Positions 7,747 to 17,416 of a stretch of 64,000 nt of DNA are shown here, in pieces. The notes under the pieces are model-generated. The model was not told where the DNA came from. It saw only the letters and a list, made by a program, of their open reading frames with translations, and did no database searches. The DNA comes from Clostridiales bacterium UBA1390 (GTDB taxonomy: Bacteria > Bacillota > Clostridia > Lachnospirales > Bianqueaceae): NCBI GenBank assembly GCA_002305315.1, contig DBQQ01000003.1, positions 1-64,000 on the forward strand, read 5' to 3'. Both the position numbers and the translations under genes were made by a program. Numbering within the stretch: the stretch's first letter is position 1; each line of letters opens with the position of its first letter.

Positions 7747-9900
7747 TTATGATTCCCCTTCCATTGCTGTATCTACACTCTCCTCTTCCCCACTGGCTTC
7801 TTTCAGTGCAGAAGATTCCTCCATGACCGAAGTATCCTCTGTTGTCGGATCATATAAATGCCCGTAAGATTCCCCATCCCACCATGGCAAGTAATCTTTC
7901 AAATAAGAATAATAATCATAATCAAGCACCGCTGTAGACATGGTAAACTTATCATTCACCTGATTGATCAATGTGTCTACATAACTTTGCGGATACCCTT
8001 CGCCATAAAACTTAATCTCTCCTGTGGATGCGTTATACAGCACCTTATCATTAAAGAAGCTATGGTCGCTCATAATGATGAGGGGATCTGCATCCGATAA
8101 AATATCCCGTCCCATATACAGTCTGGAATCGTAAGGCAGATTAAACAGATTGCATAGCGTAGGCGCGATGTCTAGGCTGGACCCCAGCTTATCTACCTCG
8201 ATAGTCTCTTCCATACCCGCACAATACAGGAGAAAGCTATTCTTGTACATTTCAAAATCAACGGACAGATCGTTCCCATCCAGGATGGACATCTCTTCCA
8301 CCGTCAATCCGTATGGATAATGATCTGCAGAAAGAGCAATGACCGTATGATCGGCAATTCCCTTTTCCTCCAATTGTTCCAGCAGATACTCGAGCGCCCG
8401 ATCCAGCTCAATCTGACAGGCCAAATAGGCTCTTGTCGTCTCATCATATGGTAAATCTTCTACCAAATCCTGATGCTTAATGCTCATCATGTTTCCGATG
8501 AAATTCCAGAGCTGATGCCCGCTCACCGTCAGATAATATGTATGAAAGGGCTCCTGATCTATGTAATCCGGAATCGTAAGTTCCATCATCTGCAAATCTG
8601 ATTCAGGCCAGATATAATCCACGTTCAGGCCATTTCCATATCCTTTCCAGATATATCCCATATTGGGATGGGACAGATCTCGATCATAATAATCATAATC
8701 ATGATTATGATATCCATAACATGTATAGCCCAGCCCCCCAAACAAGTTTCCGAAGCCAAAGGGCATCTCATTATAGCTCGACCAGTAATAACTCCATACA
8801 TTCTCTTTCGGCAGAAGACTAGTATGCGTTACATACTCTCCATCACTGGTACTTACCGTGAAATATGGGGTATAGAAATTATTAAACACGAACGAACTAT
8901 TCGCCATCTTGTACAATGTCGGCGTCAGCTCCTCGTCAATCGCCCAGCTTGAAAACGCTTCTGCCGTAATCAGAATCAGATTATATCCCTCAAACATCCC
9001 CGTATATTCATTCGTATACGTAGGCTCCACGGATTGAAAATATTGGTGCATCTGCGCGATCGTCTCATTCGGCGCTTCTTCGATCAGTTGGTCAAAATCA
9101 ATCTCCAGGATATTGGGTTCTGGCACAAACACCTCTTCCACCTGGCTCTCTTCCGCGCTCTCTTCCTGAATCTGTTCTTCCGAGCTGCTTTCCTCCTGCA
9201 GACTTTCTTCCTGACTGCTTTCATTCGATGTTGACAGATTCAGCCCCGAATCTCCCGAATTGAACAATGTCTCCTGCGCATCCTGCCCCATGGAAACCAG
9301 AACTCCCAGATTTCTCATCCGCATGGCCATCACAGGTTTCTCGAAAAACGAATCATGCGGAGTGGCCGTACCGGTTCCTGGTACCCAGAGAGACCCGATG
9401 GCGATCCCGTATCCTACCAGCATGACAGCTGCCATAATCAGATTCTTCTTCCATCCATTTTTCTGAAAAGACAGATGCCCTCTCCAGAACCACCACGCAA
9501 AATAGACAAGCAGTGGCAGCAAAAGCAGAAGAATCTGCCACCAGATTTTCCCTAAAGAATCGAGAATGATCTCCGAAAATTCTACCGCATTTCCGGTTCC
9601 ATTCGTGATCGAAAAAAACGATAAAAAGGTCTTAAAAATGTCATAGTAGATCCGCTGCGCAACAAAAAGGATCTCCAGGAACACCAAAAGAACCGTTGCG
9701 ATTGTCTTATTGAGCCAACGAGGTCCCAAACCGGATGCGATAGCACAGAGAACTGCCACCGGAATCCCAAACAAAGAACCATACAACATCCCCCATGTGG
9801 CCTGGCCAAAAACCATCCACTGGAATATCACTTCTAAATAAATCAGCGTCAGGGCATACATCCCCCACCGGGGAAACCCATCTTTTATCCTTCCTATCAT
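7747..9900 (-). CDS. LTA synthase-like sulfatase-fold membrane enzyme
   Basis: About 717 residues: five N-terminal membrane segments, an acidic Glu/Ser-rich linker (about residues 225-265) and an extracellular sulfatase-type domain. The nucleophile region is TVSTSDGEYVTHTSLLP, as in phosphoglycerol transferases where the Thr is attacked. The metal-site motif ALSADHYPYG also fits. The family polymerises glycerol-phosphate on lipoteichoic acid or modifies other glycopolymers from phosphatidylglycerol. The C-terminus is again Glu/Ser-rich. The start at 9900 is chosen because AAAGGAG lies upstream; the frame is open to 9933. It is the first gene of an operon with the two MutS-like ATPases and the cyclase. 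Confidence 0.88.
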   Translation of the reverse strand: MIGRIKDGFPRWGMYALTLIYLEVIFQWMVFGQATWGMLYGSLFGIPVAVLCAIASGLGPRWLNKTIATVLLVFLEILFVAQRIYYDIFKTFLSFFSITNGTGNAVEFSEIILDSLGKIWWQILLLLLPLLVYFAWWFWRGHLSFQKNGWKKNLIMAAVMLVGYGIAIGSLWVPGTGTATPHDSFFEKPVMAMRMRNLGVLVSMGQDAQETLFNSGDSGLNLSTSNESSQEESLQEESSSEEQIQEESAEESQVEEVFVPEPNILEIDFDQLIEEAPNETIAQMHQYFQSVEPTYTNEYTGMFEGYNLILITAEAFSSWAIDEELTPTLYKMANSSFVFNNFYTPYFTVSTSDGEYVTHTSLLPKENVWSYYWSSYNEMPFGFGNLFGGLGYTCYGYHNHDYDYYDRDLSHPNMGYIWKGYGNGLNVDYIWPESDLQMMELTIPDYIDQEPFHTYYLTVSGHQLWNFIGNMMSIKHQDLVEDLPYDETTRAYLACQIELDRALEYLLEQLEEKGIADHTVIALSADHYPYGLTVEEMSILDGNDLSVDFEMYKNSFLLYCAGMEETIEVDKLGSSLDIAPTLCNLFNLPYDSRLYMGRDILSDADPLIIMSDHSFFNDKVLYNASTGEIKFYGEGYPQSYVDTLINQVNDKFTMSTAVLDYDYYSYLKDYLPWWDGESYGHLYDPTTEDTSVMEESSALKEASGEEESVDTAMEGES

Positions 9901-9970
9901 CGGAGATTCTCCTTTGTGTATGCTTTCGTGCACAAGCTATTGTAACATACTCCTACCTTGCTTTCAAGGA

Positions 9971-10016
9971 AAAAAACAAAATCCGGCAGCCAAAGAAAAG
10001 GGTTGACCACCGGATC
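9971..10016 (-). terminator. Intrinsic terminator after the SpoIIQ-like gene
   Basis: The stem ATCCGG/CCGGAT (9981-9986 with 10010-10015), extended by CAGCC against GGTTG, is followed on the minus strand by TTTTGTTTTTTT. It separates the SpoIIQ-like gene from the LTA-synthase operon. Confidence 0.75.
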
Positions 10017-10020
10017 TTCC

Positions 10021-10854
10021 TCATTCGTCTAATGTGCTTTCCAAGTATAATGTTGGATCCACCGGCGTCCCCTCCAGTGTCACCTGGAATTCCACATGCG
10101 TTCCTAATGCCAGGCTGTACCATGTGGGATCTGCCACGTATCCAATCGTTTCTCCCTTGCTCACTGTCTCATCTACGGCGACGTCAACGGCCTCCTGCAA
10201 TTGGCCGTATGTAGTCTCCAGACCATTTCCATGGCTGATCACTACATAATGGCCAAGCCGGTCATTCTGACCGATGCTCTTGACCGTTCCCGTTGCCGCC
10301 GCGACGACGGCTTCTCCCGATGCGGCGCCAATACTCATAGAATCATTGGCACGATACTGATCCAGTGTTTCATCATAAATCAGCGCTTCCGTGGAATACT
10401 CCATCAACACATTTCCGCTGACGGGCCAAGCCATCTTATCCGTAATCGGATCAAAGACTTCTGCTTCCTCAACTGGCACTTCTGCCGTTTGCGTCTCCTC
10501 TGTCGGTTCTGTCGCAGGCTCCGGCGTCTCTTCCGCCTCCGCCGTCTCCGTCGATGATTCTTCCACAGAAGATTCCTCTTCTGCCGTCTGAATCTCTTCG
10601 TTCGGCTCTATCAAGTCTCCCTGCACCGCCTCCGTATCCGAATCCTGCGGTGCCAGTGCGACTTCCTCCTGAGACGTCTCTCTCGGCGCCTCCGACTCCT
10701 CTTGCACCTGCTGCAGCGCATCCGGCTCTTCCTGAGACCCCGCAGTCATCGTAATGACTAACGCCGCAATCGTCACCAGTGCCAGAATTGATAATACTCC
10801 ATAATATAACCTCCGCTGTTTTGCGGAGGCTGTGGAATGCTCATCCTGTTTCAT
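10021..10854 (-). CDS. SpoIIQ-like M23-fold protein with degenerate active site
   Basis: 277 residues: a short cytoplasmic N-terminus, one membrane anchor (about residues 16-38), a long Glu/Thr-rich linker (about 40-130) and a C-terminal LytM/M23 fold. The zinc ligands are not conserved. The HxGIDI-type site reads NDSMSIGAASG, the YAHL site reads TYGQL, and the final HxH site reads HVEF. It should therefore be a binding rather than a cleaving domain. This matches SpoIIQ, the forespore half of the SpoIIIAH-SpoIIQ channel in sporulation, whose B. subtilis form also lacks a full zinc site. SpoIIQ identity is an inference from architecture. Confidence 0.75.
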   Translation of the reverse strand: MKQDEHSTASAKQRRLYYGVLSILALVTIAALVITMTAGSQEEPDALQQVQEESEAPRETSQEEVALAPQDSDTEAVQGDLIEPNEEIQTAEEESSVEESSTETAEAEETPEPATEPTEETQTAEVPVEEAEVFDPITDKMAWPVSGNVLMEYSTEALIYDETLDQYRANDSMSIGAASGEAVVAAATGTVKSIGQNDRLGHYVVISHGNGLETTYGQLQEAVDVAVDETVSKGETIGYVADPTWYSLALGTHVEFQVTLEGTPVDPTLYLESTLDE

Positions 10855-10902
10855 CGATTTCCACCTCCGACAGTAGTATGCGCCGAAAGGGAAGAAACTT
10901 AT

Positions 10903-11928
10903 TCAATTTTTTGCGCCTAATGTTAAATTCGGAACCGCATTTAAGGACAGATCCGCAAACTGTCCCTTCTGATACAGCGTATAGGCTGCGCTGCCAATCA
11001 TCGCCGCATTATCCGTACAAAGCACAAGCTTCGGAATGGACAGCTCGAATCCTCGTTTCTGACAAGCCTCTGTCATGGCCTTTCTGAGTCCCGCATTCGC
11101 GGATACTCCGCCTGCCACCGCAATTTTACGAATTTGATACTGTTTCGCAGCCTGCATCGTCTTGGCCGTCAGAACGTCCACCACTGCCTGCTGAAAGGAT
11201 GCCGCCACATCCGCCTGCCGAATCGGTTCTTTCTTCATCTCTTGTTGATTCAAATAATTGAGCACCGCCGATTTTAATCCGCTGAAACTAAAATCATATC
11301 CATCCTCATCTAAGCAAGGTCTCGGAAAATGAATTGCCTCCGGATTCCCCTGTTCTGCCGCTTTCTGTATTTTCGGACCTCCCGGGTAGCCCAGTCCAAT
11401 CGCCCGCGCCACCTTGTCAAAGGCCTCTCCCGCCGCATCATCCCGGGTCTGCCCCAGGATCCGATTCACACCGTAATCTTCCACGACAGCCAGATGGGTA
11501 TGTCCCCCGGACACCACCAGACAAAGGAATGGCGGCTCCCAGTCCACGTTAGAAATATAGTTCGCTGCGATATGCCCTTCCATGTGATCTACGCCAATCA
11601 GCGGCTTGTCCAATGCATATGCTAATGCCTTTGCTTCTGCCACACCGACCAGAAGCGCGCCCACAAGCCCTGGACCAAACGTCACCGCGATCGCATCTAT
11701 GTCCTTCCATTCACACGCGGCTTCCTGCATGGCCAATCGAATCACACCATCTATGTTTTCCAGATGTTTGCGGGAAGCGATTTCCGGAACCACTCCGCCA
11801 TAGATCGTATGAATCGCGATCTGCGAGGAAATAATATTAGACAGTACCTTCCGGCCGTTTTCCACCACTGCAGCCGCCGTCTCATCACAGGAGGACTCAA
11901 TGGCCAAGATCTTCACATTCGTCTTCAT
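10903..11928 (-). CDS. tsaD: tRNA N6-adenosine threonylcarbamoyltransferase TsaD
   Basis: Transfers the threonylcarbamoyl group to A37 of ANN-decoding tRNAs, together with TsaB/TsaE. The 341 residues carry the Kae1/TsaD hallmarks: [16 protein letters not shown] at the N-terminus, the metal-binding HMEGHIAAN region (about residues 115-123), VSGGHTHL, and [10 protein letters not shown] near the C-terminus. Length is standard. Its 5' end overlaps the ribonuclease Z gene by 32 bp, so both are probably co-transcribed. Confidence 0.97.
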   Translation of the reverse strand: MKTNVKILAIESSCDETAAAVVENGRKVLSNIISSQIAIHTIYGGVVPEIASRKHLENIDGVIRLAMQEAACEWKDIDAIAVTFGPGLVGALLVGVAEAKALAYALDKPLIGVDHMEGHIAANYISNVDWEPPFLCLVVSGGHTHLAVVEDYGVNRILGQTRDDAAGEAFDKVARAIGLGYPGGPKIQKAAEQGNPEAIHFPRPCLDEDGYDFSFSGLKSAVLNYLNQQEMKKEPIRQADVAASFQQAVVDVLTAKTMQAAKQYQIRKIAVAGGVSANAGLRKAMTEACQKRGFELSIPKLVLCTDNAAMIGSAAYTLYQKGQFADLSLNAVPNLTLGAKN

Positions 11929-12826
11929 AATTCAACACCTTTATCATACGGTCTTTTCCTACATAGCTGTTGGGAAAGATCTCTTTTGCTTCGTGTAATA
12001 CTTCCTTCGGATGAATCAGAGACGGGCTGAAGTGCGTCAGCCAAAGCTCCTTCGCCTGCGCCGCCTTCGCCAGTTCCGCTGCTTCTCTGAATGTCATATG
12101 CTTATATTCATTGGCCCGGCTTTTCTTCTCCTCTTCTCCGTACATCCCCTCGCAGATAAAAAGATCCACGTCAGCCGCCGCCTGCACAATACCCGGTACC
12201 GGTCTTGTATCCGTACAATAACAAAGAGAGAGTCCCTTTCTGGGTTCCCCTAAAACCATCTCCGGCCGATATACCACGCCGTCTTGTTCTATCGTTTCTC
12301 CCTTTTGCAGCCTGCTCCAAAGCTTCAGCGGCACCTGATTCCTCTCCGCCTTTTCCCGCAGGAACTCCGGCTGTCTTGGCAGATCCAAGCGATACCCCAG
12401 ACAAGGAATCCCATGGTCCAGCTTGACACTGCGCATGACAAAACATCCTACCTGCATTGGCTCCTCTTCTCCTGTAAGCTCATGGAACTCAATCCGAAAA
12501 GGCAATTCCGGAGCAATCTGCAATAGCCCCCTTGCGATCCGCGTCAGCCCTCTGGGACCATACAGATGCAGCGTTTCCGTCCTTCCCGTATTCCCGATGG
12601 TCAGTACCAATCCCGGGAGTCCGCTGATATGATCTCCATGATAGTGCGTAATCCAAATCGCGTCAATGGACTTAAAACTCCATCCCAGCTGTCTCAGTGT
12701 AATCTGTGTTCCCTCTCCGCAATCAATGAGTATCGTCGTACCCGCAGAGCGGACTATGCAAGATGTCAGCCACCGATTCGGCAGCGGCATCATTCCTCCT
12801 GTCCCCAAAAGACAAACGTCCAGCAT
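11897..12826 (-). CDS. rnz: Ribonuclease Z
   Basis: Zinc phosphodiesterase that trims tRNA 3' ends. The 309-residue metallo-beta-lactamase fold shows the [13 protein letters not shown] metal motif (HxHxDH, about residues 61-73), KLDHG, a short exosite-like loop (about 150-185), [11 protein letters not shown] and the final metal ligand in LWLTHFSPS. It lies between a small zinc-ribbon gene and tsaD in a tight gene group. Confidence 0.96.
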   Translation of the reverse strand: MLDVCLLGTGGMMPLPNRWLTSCIVRSAGTTILIDCGEGTQITLRQLGWSFKSIDAIWITHYHGDHISGLPGLVLTIGNTGRTETLHLYGPRGLTRIARGLLQIAPELPFRIEFHELTGEEEPMQVGCFVMRSVKLDHGIPCLGYRLDLPRQPEFLREKAERNQVPLKLWSRLQKGETIEQDGVVYRPEMVLGEPRKGLSLCYCTDTRPVPGIVQAAADVDLFICEGMYGEEEKKSRANEYKHMTFREAAELAKAAQAKELWLTHFSPSLIHPKEVLHEAKEIFPNSYVGKDRMIKVLNYEDECEDLGH

Positions 12827-12835
12827 CTTCCTCCA

Positions 12836-13081
12836 TCATCCTTCCTCTGATTCCCTTTTCTCTTCTGTCAATACTGGTGAGATCGCAAAGTTCTGGATCC
12901 ATGCCGCATAGCAGTCCACACATATATCCATGGCATGCACTTCTCCATCATAAGGCGAGTCATATCCCCAATGCTTCACCGCCGAAAAACACTCTCTTGA
13001 TTGAATCACCTTTCCGCAACAATTACAACGCAGCGATTCAATCACACGTTTCGGAACTTGTACGGTCTTGTACTGCCTCAT
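12836..13081 (-). CDS. Small zinc-ribbon-like protein of unknown function
   Basis: 81 residues with two CxxC pairs (CNCCGK at about residue 19 and CVDC at about residue 54), which should hold one zinc ion. The middle segment FSAVKHWGYDSPYDGEVHAMDIC is typical of small hypothetical zinc-finger proteins of Firmicutes. It lies 9 bp upstream of rnz and is probably co-transcribed with it. Function unknown. Confidence 0.75.
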   Translation of the reverse strand: MRQYKTVQVPKRVIESLRCNCCGKVIQSRECFSAVKHWGYDSPYDGEVHAMDICVDCYAAWIQNFAISPVLTEEKRESEEG

Positions 13082-13173
13082 GGAACTCCTCCTTTACGCA
13101 TCCTGTTCCCTGCGTATTCGCAGGATTCTTTTTTATATTTATTCGAAACTCCGTCGAATATACCTGTCAGAAG

Positions 13174-13203
13174 AAAAGCCTCGCCACACTCGGGAGGCTT
13201 TTC
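13174..13203. terminator. Bidirectional-looking terminator downstream of the Lon-like gene
   Basis: Stem AAAAGCCTC/GAGGCTTTT (13174-13182 with 13194-13202) has A and T tracts on both flanks. On the minus strand it lies between the Lon-like gene end and the zinc-ribbon/rnz/tsaD group, so it should end the Lon-like transcript. Confidence 0.75.
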
Positions 13204-13245
13204 TTGCAGATCTATTATACACTAAATTGAAAAGGCTGTACAGCC

Positions 13246-14928
13246 TTAAATTTTTCGCATCATCGTTTTCCATTTTTTTTCGAATAGAAGTTCTGCCCCC
13301 TCCTCGACTCTACGGATCGGCCATAGATGAAAACGGCCCTGCTGGATGGCCTCCATCACGCTAGGCCGCAGATATAAATCCCGCTTATTGTCCCAGGGAT
13401 AGATGAAACCGATGGCGCCGCTCCTATATGCCCCTTCCGCCTTCTCCGTTACGCTGCCTATCGGCAATACGTCTCCTTTCAGATTCATGGCGCCTGTCAC
13501 AACAATCCCAGATTGCGGCAAAAACTGTCCCGCTGCGGACAATGCCGCATATAACTGCGCTATGGTAGCACTGTCTCCTTCCAGATAATGATAATTCCCT
13601 TCCATTAAAATTGTAAAACTGTACCGGCGTGAAATCCTGCCCCAATACTCTTTCAGAACCTCTGTTCCCTTCTGATAGATGGGTCCGCTATATTTCTCCA
13701 GACTTCGGGATCTTCCCCGCCGGCGCGAGCAAAGAGCCTGTATCTTGACGGGAACTCCCAGACTCCTCGTTCCATCACTGCAAATCGCGATACCATTGAT
13801 TTCTCCAACGCCCTGCGCCCTCAAACTCTGTGGTTCGTCCTCCCGCTCTTCCTGCTGCAGCCGCTCTTCGATTCGTTTTCGGGCCTGCGGCAACAATCCT
13901 TCGATTCTTCTCATATCTGTCCACATTTGTCCTTGCAATGCCCCTCTGCGCATATAATCCAGCAGCGCTTTCTCATCTTCCCGGGAACAAGAAGACAAAT
14001 GCTCTTTGAACTCTTTTCGGTGTTTTTGATCATAGGGACACTGGCTTTTCCAATAAATAGGCTGAAACCCTTCTGCCCACTCCGGATCCATCTGTTTCCA
14101 CAGATTCCACCACTCCCAGGCGCCATACATTATAATCTTTGCATGATAGGCAATCGGATCCAAAAGATCATCCGGCAAAGGCTGTTCCACCAAATACTCC
14201 CCATTCCACCAATCTTTCAGGCATTTCTCTTTCCAGACTCGTTTCAAATAATAATAGGCTTTCTGATCCTGCATCAATTGCTGGATCGATACCAAGAGAC
14301 AGCCGCATTGAATTAACTGACCTGGGCACAATCTTCCATCCTCTACGGAATTCCAAAGATTTTTCTGTGGATCATAATATTGCCACGACTTGCTGCAGGC
14401 CAATATAAAAGGGTCCGATAATCCGGACCCAATCTGTTCTAACACCCGGGCACGGAACCATCGCAGCCGATCTTCCTCCTCTTTCCGTACCCTTCTCACC
14501 TCTCCCGACAGGTCTGCCGCCATCTGACACAGCGTCGAAGCATCTCCCGTACCTTCAAATTGTATCTCCTCTTTCTCAATTCGTACCCGAAATCCCTGCC
14601 TAGCAGCCTCCTCATGCAATGTTTTCAGCAGTTTGTTCACCCGCTGCTGATATGCCTCCTGAATCTGGTTTTCTGCCCAGATATATTCTCCATCGGTTTC
14701 TACCTGCCATTTTTTCTTTTTCAGTTCACACAGATAGTCCCGTATATGGGGAACCTGTCGAAACTCTATATGATGATCCTCTCGGTAAAATCCGCCCCAG
14801 TCCATCGGCACATCCCAATTTTCCTGCACCAGATCCACCCATGCCAGATCCTCTCCCATGACGAATATATCCTGATCCTGCATTTGTGTCCACGCACGCA
14901 AAAACGCTTCCTGTCCCAGATGATACAT
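13246..14928 (-). CDS. Lon-type protease domain protein lacking an ATPase module
   Basis: 560 residues ending in a Lon (S16) proteolytic domain. The catalytic Ser lies in EGDSATIAQLYAALSA (about Ser453) and the Lys in GSVTEKAEGAYRSGA (about Lys496), forming the Ser-Lys dyad. GVGEINGIAI upstream is the usual entry to the domain. No Walker A or B motif is visible in the N-terminal 400 residues. This resembles LonB/LonC-like proteins with a degenerate AAA region, so proteolysis would be ATP-independent or use a partner (inference). It has its own terminator downstream; the promoter is probably in the gap to the ParB-like gene. Confidence 0.82.
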   Translation of the reverse strand: MYHLGQEAFLRAWTQMQDQDIFVMGEDLAWVDLVQENWDVPMDWGGFYREDHHIEFRQVPHIRDYLCELKKKKWQVETDGEYIWAENQIQEAYQQRVNKLLKTLHEEAARQGFRVRIEKEEIQFEGTGDASTLCQMAADLSGEVRRVRKEEEDRLRWFRARVLEQIGSGLSDPFILACSKSWQYYDPQKNLWNSVEDGRLCPGQLIQCGCLLVSIQQLMQDQKAYYYLKRVWKEKCLKDWWNGEYLVEQPLPDDLLDPIAYHAKIIMYGAWEWWNLWKQMDPEWAEGFQPIYWKSQCPYDQKHRKEFKEHLSSCSREDEKALLDYMRRGALQGQMWTDMRRIEGLLPQARKRIEERLQQEEREDEPQSLRAQGVGEINGIAICSDGTRSLGVPVKIQALCSRRRGRSRSLEKYSGPIYQKGTEVLKEYWGRISRRYSFTILMEGNYHYLEGDSATIAQLYAALSAAGQFLPQSGIVVTGAMNLKGDVLPIGSVTEKAEGAYRSGAIGFIYPWDNKRDLYLRPSVMEAIQQGRFHLWPIRRVEEGAELLFEKKWKTMMRKI

Positions 14929-14993
14929 GTCACATCCTCCTATCCTCTCTGGATTATTGTATCCTTCAGGATCAGAAAATGTGTTTGTTTCCC

Positions 14994-15587
14994 TTACATT
15001 TCCTCTTCCGTCTCCTCCAGTTCGATCTGGACTTCATTCTTCTCTTGTTTATCGGTTGGCAAGTCCTCATCATCGACCGGACGCCAGGCTCTGCTAAACT
15101 GTGTCTCTTTAAATAAGGACATCAGACCTGTCAGCTGCTTCAGCCGCAAAATCTCATCCTTATCCATCCCCAAATGCTGTGCGATCCACTTATCCGATCT
15201 GCCAATATCATGAAGTTCCTGTACGATATTGCTCATCAGATCGACATCATGAGAGCCCCGGGCTCGATTGTGCCGAATCGTACTGGCCATACGTTCCGCC
15301 AGCGGCTTATCGATGATACTGACTGGCAATTTTCCCTCTTCCCGCTCGTATATATCCGGATAATCTAACATAATCCGATATCGATGGAATCCGTCGACAA
15401 TGATATACTGGTCCTGCTCCTGATCATGATAGCAGACAATCGGCATCGTATACCCATCCTGTTTTATGCTATCATACAGAAGTTTCATCTCTGGCGGTGC
15501 TACCGTATTCGGATTGTACGTGTTCGGCACAATCTTATCAATCGGCACGGCAACCACATGATATACTGGACTCTTAAACTTCATCAC
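14994..15587 (-). CDS. ParB/Srx-fold protein, IbrB-like
   Basis: 197 residues with an N-terminal ParB/sulfiredoxin-type nuclease-like domain: VPIDKIVPNTYNPN, then VDGFHRYRI (about residues 67-75, matching the ParB GxxR box), and a helical region KWIAQHLGMDKDEILRLKQ that looks like a helix-turn-helix. The C-terminus is acidic. It overlaps the 3' end of the PP-loop gene by 14 bp, the arrangement of IbrA/IbrB of E. coli, which jointly activate surface-protein genes. Similar pairs occur in prophages and islands. Function here is unknown. Confidence 0.8.
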   Translation of the reverse strand: MMKFKSPVYHVVAVPIDKIVPNTYNPNTVAPPEMKLLYDSIKQDGYTMPIVCYHDQEQDQYIIVDGFHRYRIMLDYPDIYEREEGKLPVSIIDKPLAERMASTIRHNRARGSHDVDLMSNIVQELHDIGRSDKWIAQHLGMDKDEILRLKQLTGLMSLFKETQFSRAWRPVDDEDLPTDKQEKNEVQIELEETEEEM

Positions 15588-16905
15588 AAGTCTCCTCCCA
15601 TCGCTTATACTTCACTCGCAACAAATCAATCTGTTTCTGCTGCTGTCTTGTCAATCCAAATCCCATAAAACGACACATATGATCATTTTTCAGAATACAA
15701 TAACACATTCTTTTCCAACTGGGAATGTCCTTCGTCAGTTTGATGTCATCCGTATCGTCTGGAATTCGCCCGATAAAAATGATCCTTGTCTTTTTGTCCA
15801 GAGTATAATTAGATACTCCGTTTCGTTTTATATGATATCCTTTAGATTCAATCTCTTCGATCGCCGCCTCTGATAAACCGCCGCCCGTCGTATGCCAAAA
15901 CTGTATCGACGTATTAAATTTTTTGATATAAGCATTACGAAGCTTGGCTGGCAGCGTTTCCAACAAAAAATACGTATAGGAACGCCATGTGTGTCCTGGC
16001 GGCAGAGTAATATTTCGATATCCCATGGCTTTTGATTTAGCATAAATCGCAGCAAAATTCGCCCCTTGTACTCTGCCCACAAGCTTTGTCCACGTCTGCG
16101 GTTCGATGACCCGATACAGATTCAAGCTGTCCTTTGCATATTCATTAAATGGAGATGCCACCCGCATCTGATACGGTTTCAGTCCCGCCTTATAGTATAG
16201 ATCATAGATCTCATTATACGGGTACGCAAATTTTGCATTGGCTGTCCAGACATCACTCACGCTCCAATCATACATGGGCATCCCGATATAGACTTCTTTA
16301 AACTGCTTCGTGATCCAACAACAGTTCTTATACCCGTATCGCTTATTGACTATCCCACTGTATCGCTGCAGAGACTCACTGGCGCGGATACCCAGAAGGC
16401 AAATGGTCTTCTTCTCTCCGTGTACCAGCCTGTACCATCGGCCAAACTGTTTTGCCAGGTCTTCCTGATGCATCTTATATTTATACAGCGCAAACGGATT
16501 ATTGTCCATATTGATGACGAAGGGCTTCTTAGGCATAGGCCTTACCCAAATATCCTGCTTTTGATCATCCCAAGGATACCAGAACAGTTCGTAGCTGCTT
16601 AGCGCTGTCCGAACCGCCATCGGCAGACAGACCCAATATGGATCTATCTCATCCATATATCGATCAAACATCTCTTCCACATATTTCGTCGTATACGAAT
16701 ATTGTGCCTCGAAGTCCTGATGAAATACACCAATCTTTTTTGTAATTCCATGTTTATGTTTATAATCCATCAGCAGATTCAGCAGAAGACCGCTGTCTTT
16801 TCCGCCACTGAAAGAAACATATATATTATCAAATTCTTGAAAAATATAACTAAATCGTTTCTGAATTGCCTCATACACATTGAGATTTAAGTATTCTCGC
16901 TCCAT
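15574..16905 (-). CDS. PAPS-reductase-like PP-loop protein (DUF3440, IbrA-like)
   Basis: 443 residues. The nucleotide-binding PP-loop SFSGGKDSGLLLNLL is at about residues 30-44, followed by a PAPS reductase/sulfotransferase-like domain and the long C-terminal extension typical of IbrA/DUF3440 proteins. The start at 16905 is preferred because AAAAGGGGGG lies 9 bases upstream; the frame is open to 16944. It forms a two-gene unit with the ParB-like gene. The same ATPase fold is used by DndC in DNA phosphorothioation, but no other Dnd genes are present. The reaction is unknown. Confidence 0.83.
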   Translation of the reverse strand: MEREYLNLNVYEAIQKRFSYIFQEFDNIYVSFSGGKDSGLLLNLLMDYKHKHGITKKIGVFHQDFEAQYSYTTKYVEEMFDRYMDEIDPYWVCLPMAVRTALSSYELFWYPWDDQKQDIWVRPMPKKPFVINMDNNPFALYKYKMHQEDLAKQFGRWYRLVHGEKKTICLLGIRASESLQRYSGIVNKRYGYKNCCWITKQFKEVYIGMPMYDWSVSDVWTANAKFAYPYNEIYDLYYKAGLKPYQMRVASPFNEYAKDSLNLYRVIEPQTWTKLVGRVQGANFAAIYAKSKAMGYRNITLPPGHTWRSYTYFLLETLPAKLRNAYIKKFNTSIQFWHTTGGGLSEAAIEEIESKGYHIKRNGVSNYTLDKKTRIIFIGRIPDDTDDIKLTKDIPSWKRMCYCILKNDHMCRFMGFGLTRQQQKQIDLLRVKYKRWEETCDEV

Positions 16906-17007
16906 AGACACTATCCCCCCCTTTTCTGCCATATTTAACCACATATTACTATTTTAACCCAACTTAGAAAACTGTCAAGTATGAATATCGCTCAAAAAGG
17001 GGATTTT

Positions 17008-17040
17008 TAAAAAAAATCGGAGGAAATCCCCCGATTTTTC
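17008..17040 (-). terminator. Terminator of the exopolysaccharide/c-di-GMP operon
   Basis: Stem AAAATCGG/CCGATTTT (17013-17020 with 17031-17038) is followed on the minus strand by a long T tract. It lies 17 bp past the stop of the HPt gene, so it ends the nine-gene operon. Confidence 0.85.
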
Positions 17041-17056
17041 ATTCTTGCATGTATAT

Positions 17057-17416
17057 TTATGCTTCCAGTTCCGCAATCGCATTCCATATACGATCATATA
17101 CCGTTCCGATATAGGATCTCTGTGCCTCCGCCTCTTCCCATCGTTCTGCCCGCAGATCGTCTACCTGCTTGCTGAAAAGAAGATAGAGTTCCGTCATGGA
17201 TAGATTGCCACAGATCCCTTTCAATGCATGCGCCGCATCAATCGCTTTTTCGCGATTCTTCATTTCCATAGCCTCTGCCCACTGTCCATAATTGTGGTCC
17301 GAAGCAAATTTTCCAAGAAGGCGCAGTAAAAGTTTCTCGCTGCCCATCATGCGCTTCAGTGCGTCCTCCACGTCTATGCCTGCTGCCATCAGTTTATTCT
17401 TCTGTTCCAATTCCAT
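17057..17416 (-). CDS. HPt domain protein (histidine phosphotransfer)
   Basis: 119 residues forming a single four-helix HPt domain. The phosphorylatable His is in DAAHALKGICGNLSM (about His63), the canonical HALKG motif. It begins next to the stop of the response regulator (no gap) with AAGGGGG upstream. HPt proteins relay phosphate between a hybrid kinase and a response regulator; the obvious partner is the REC domain of the adjacent HD-GYP gene. No histidine kinase is in the operon. Confidence 0.9.
   Translation of the reverse strand: MELEQKNKLMAAGIDVEDALKRMMGSEKLLLRLLGKFASDHNYGQWAEAMEMKNREKAIDAAHALKGICGNLSMTELYLLFSKQVDDLRAERWEEAEAQRSYIGTVYDRIWNAIAELEA

Noticed and set aside
15574..16905. 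DndC of a DNA phosphorothioation system
   Set aside because: The PP-loop is shared, but DndB/D/E are absent and the ParB-like partner and length fit IbrA/IbrB better.
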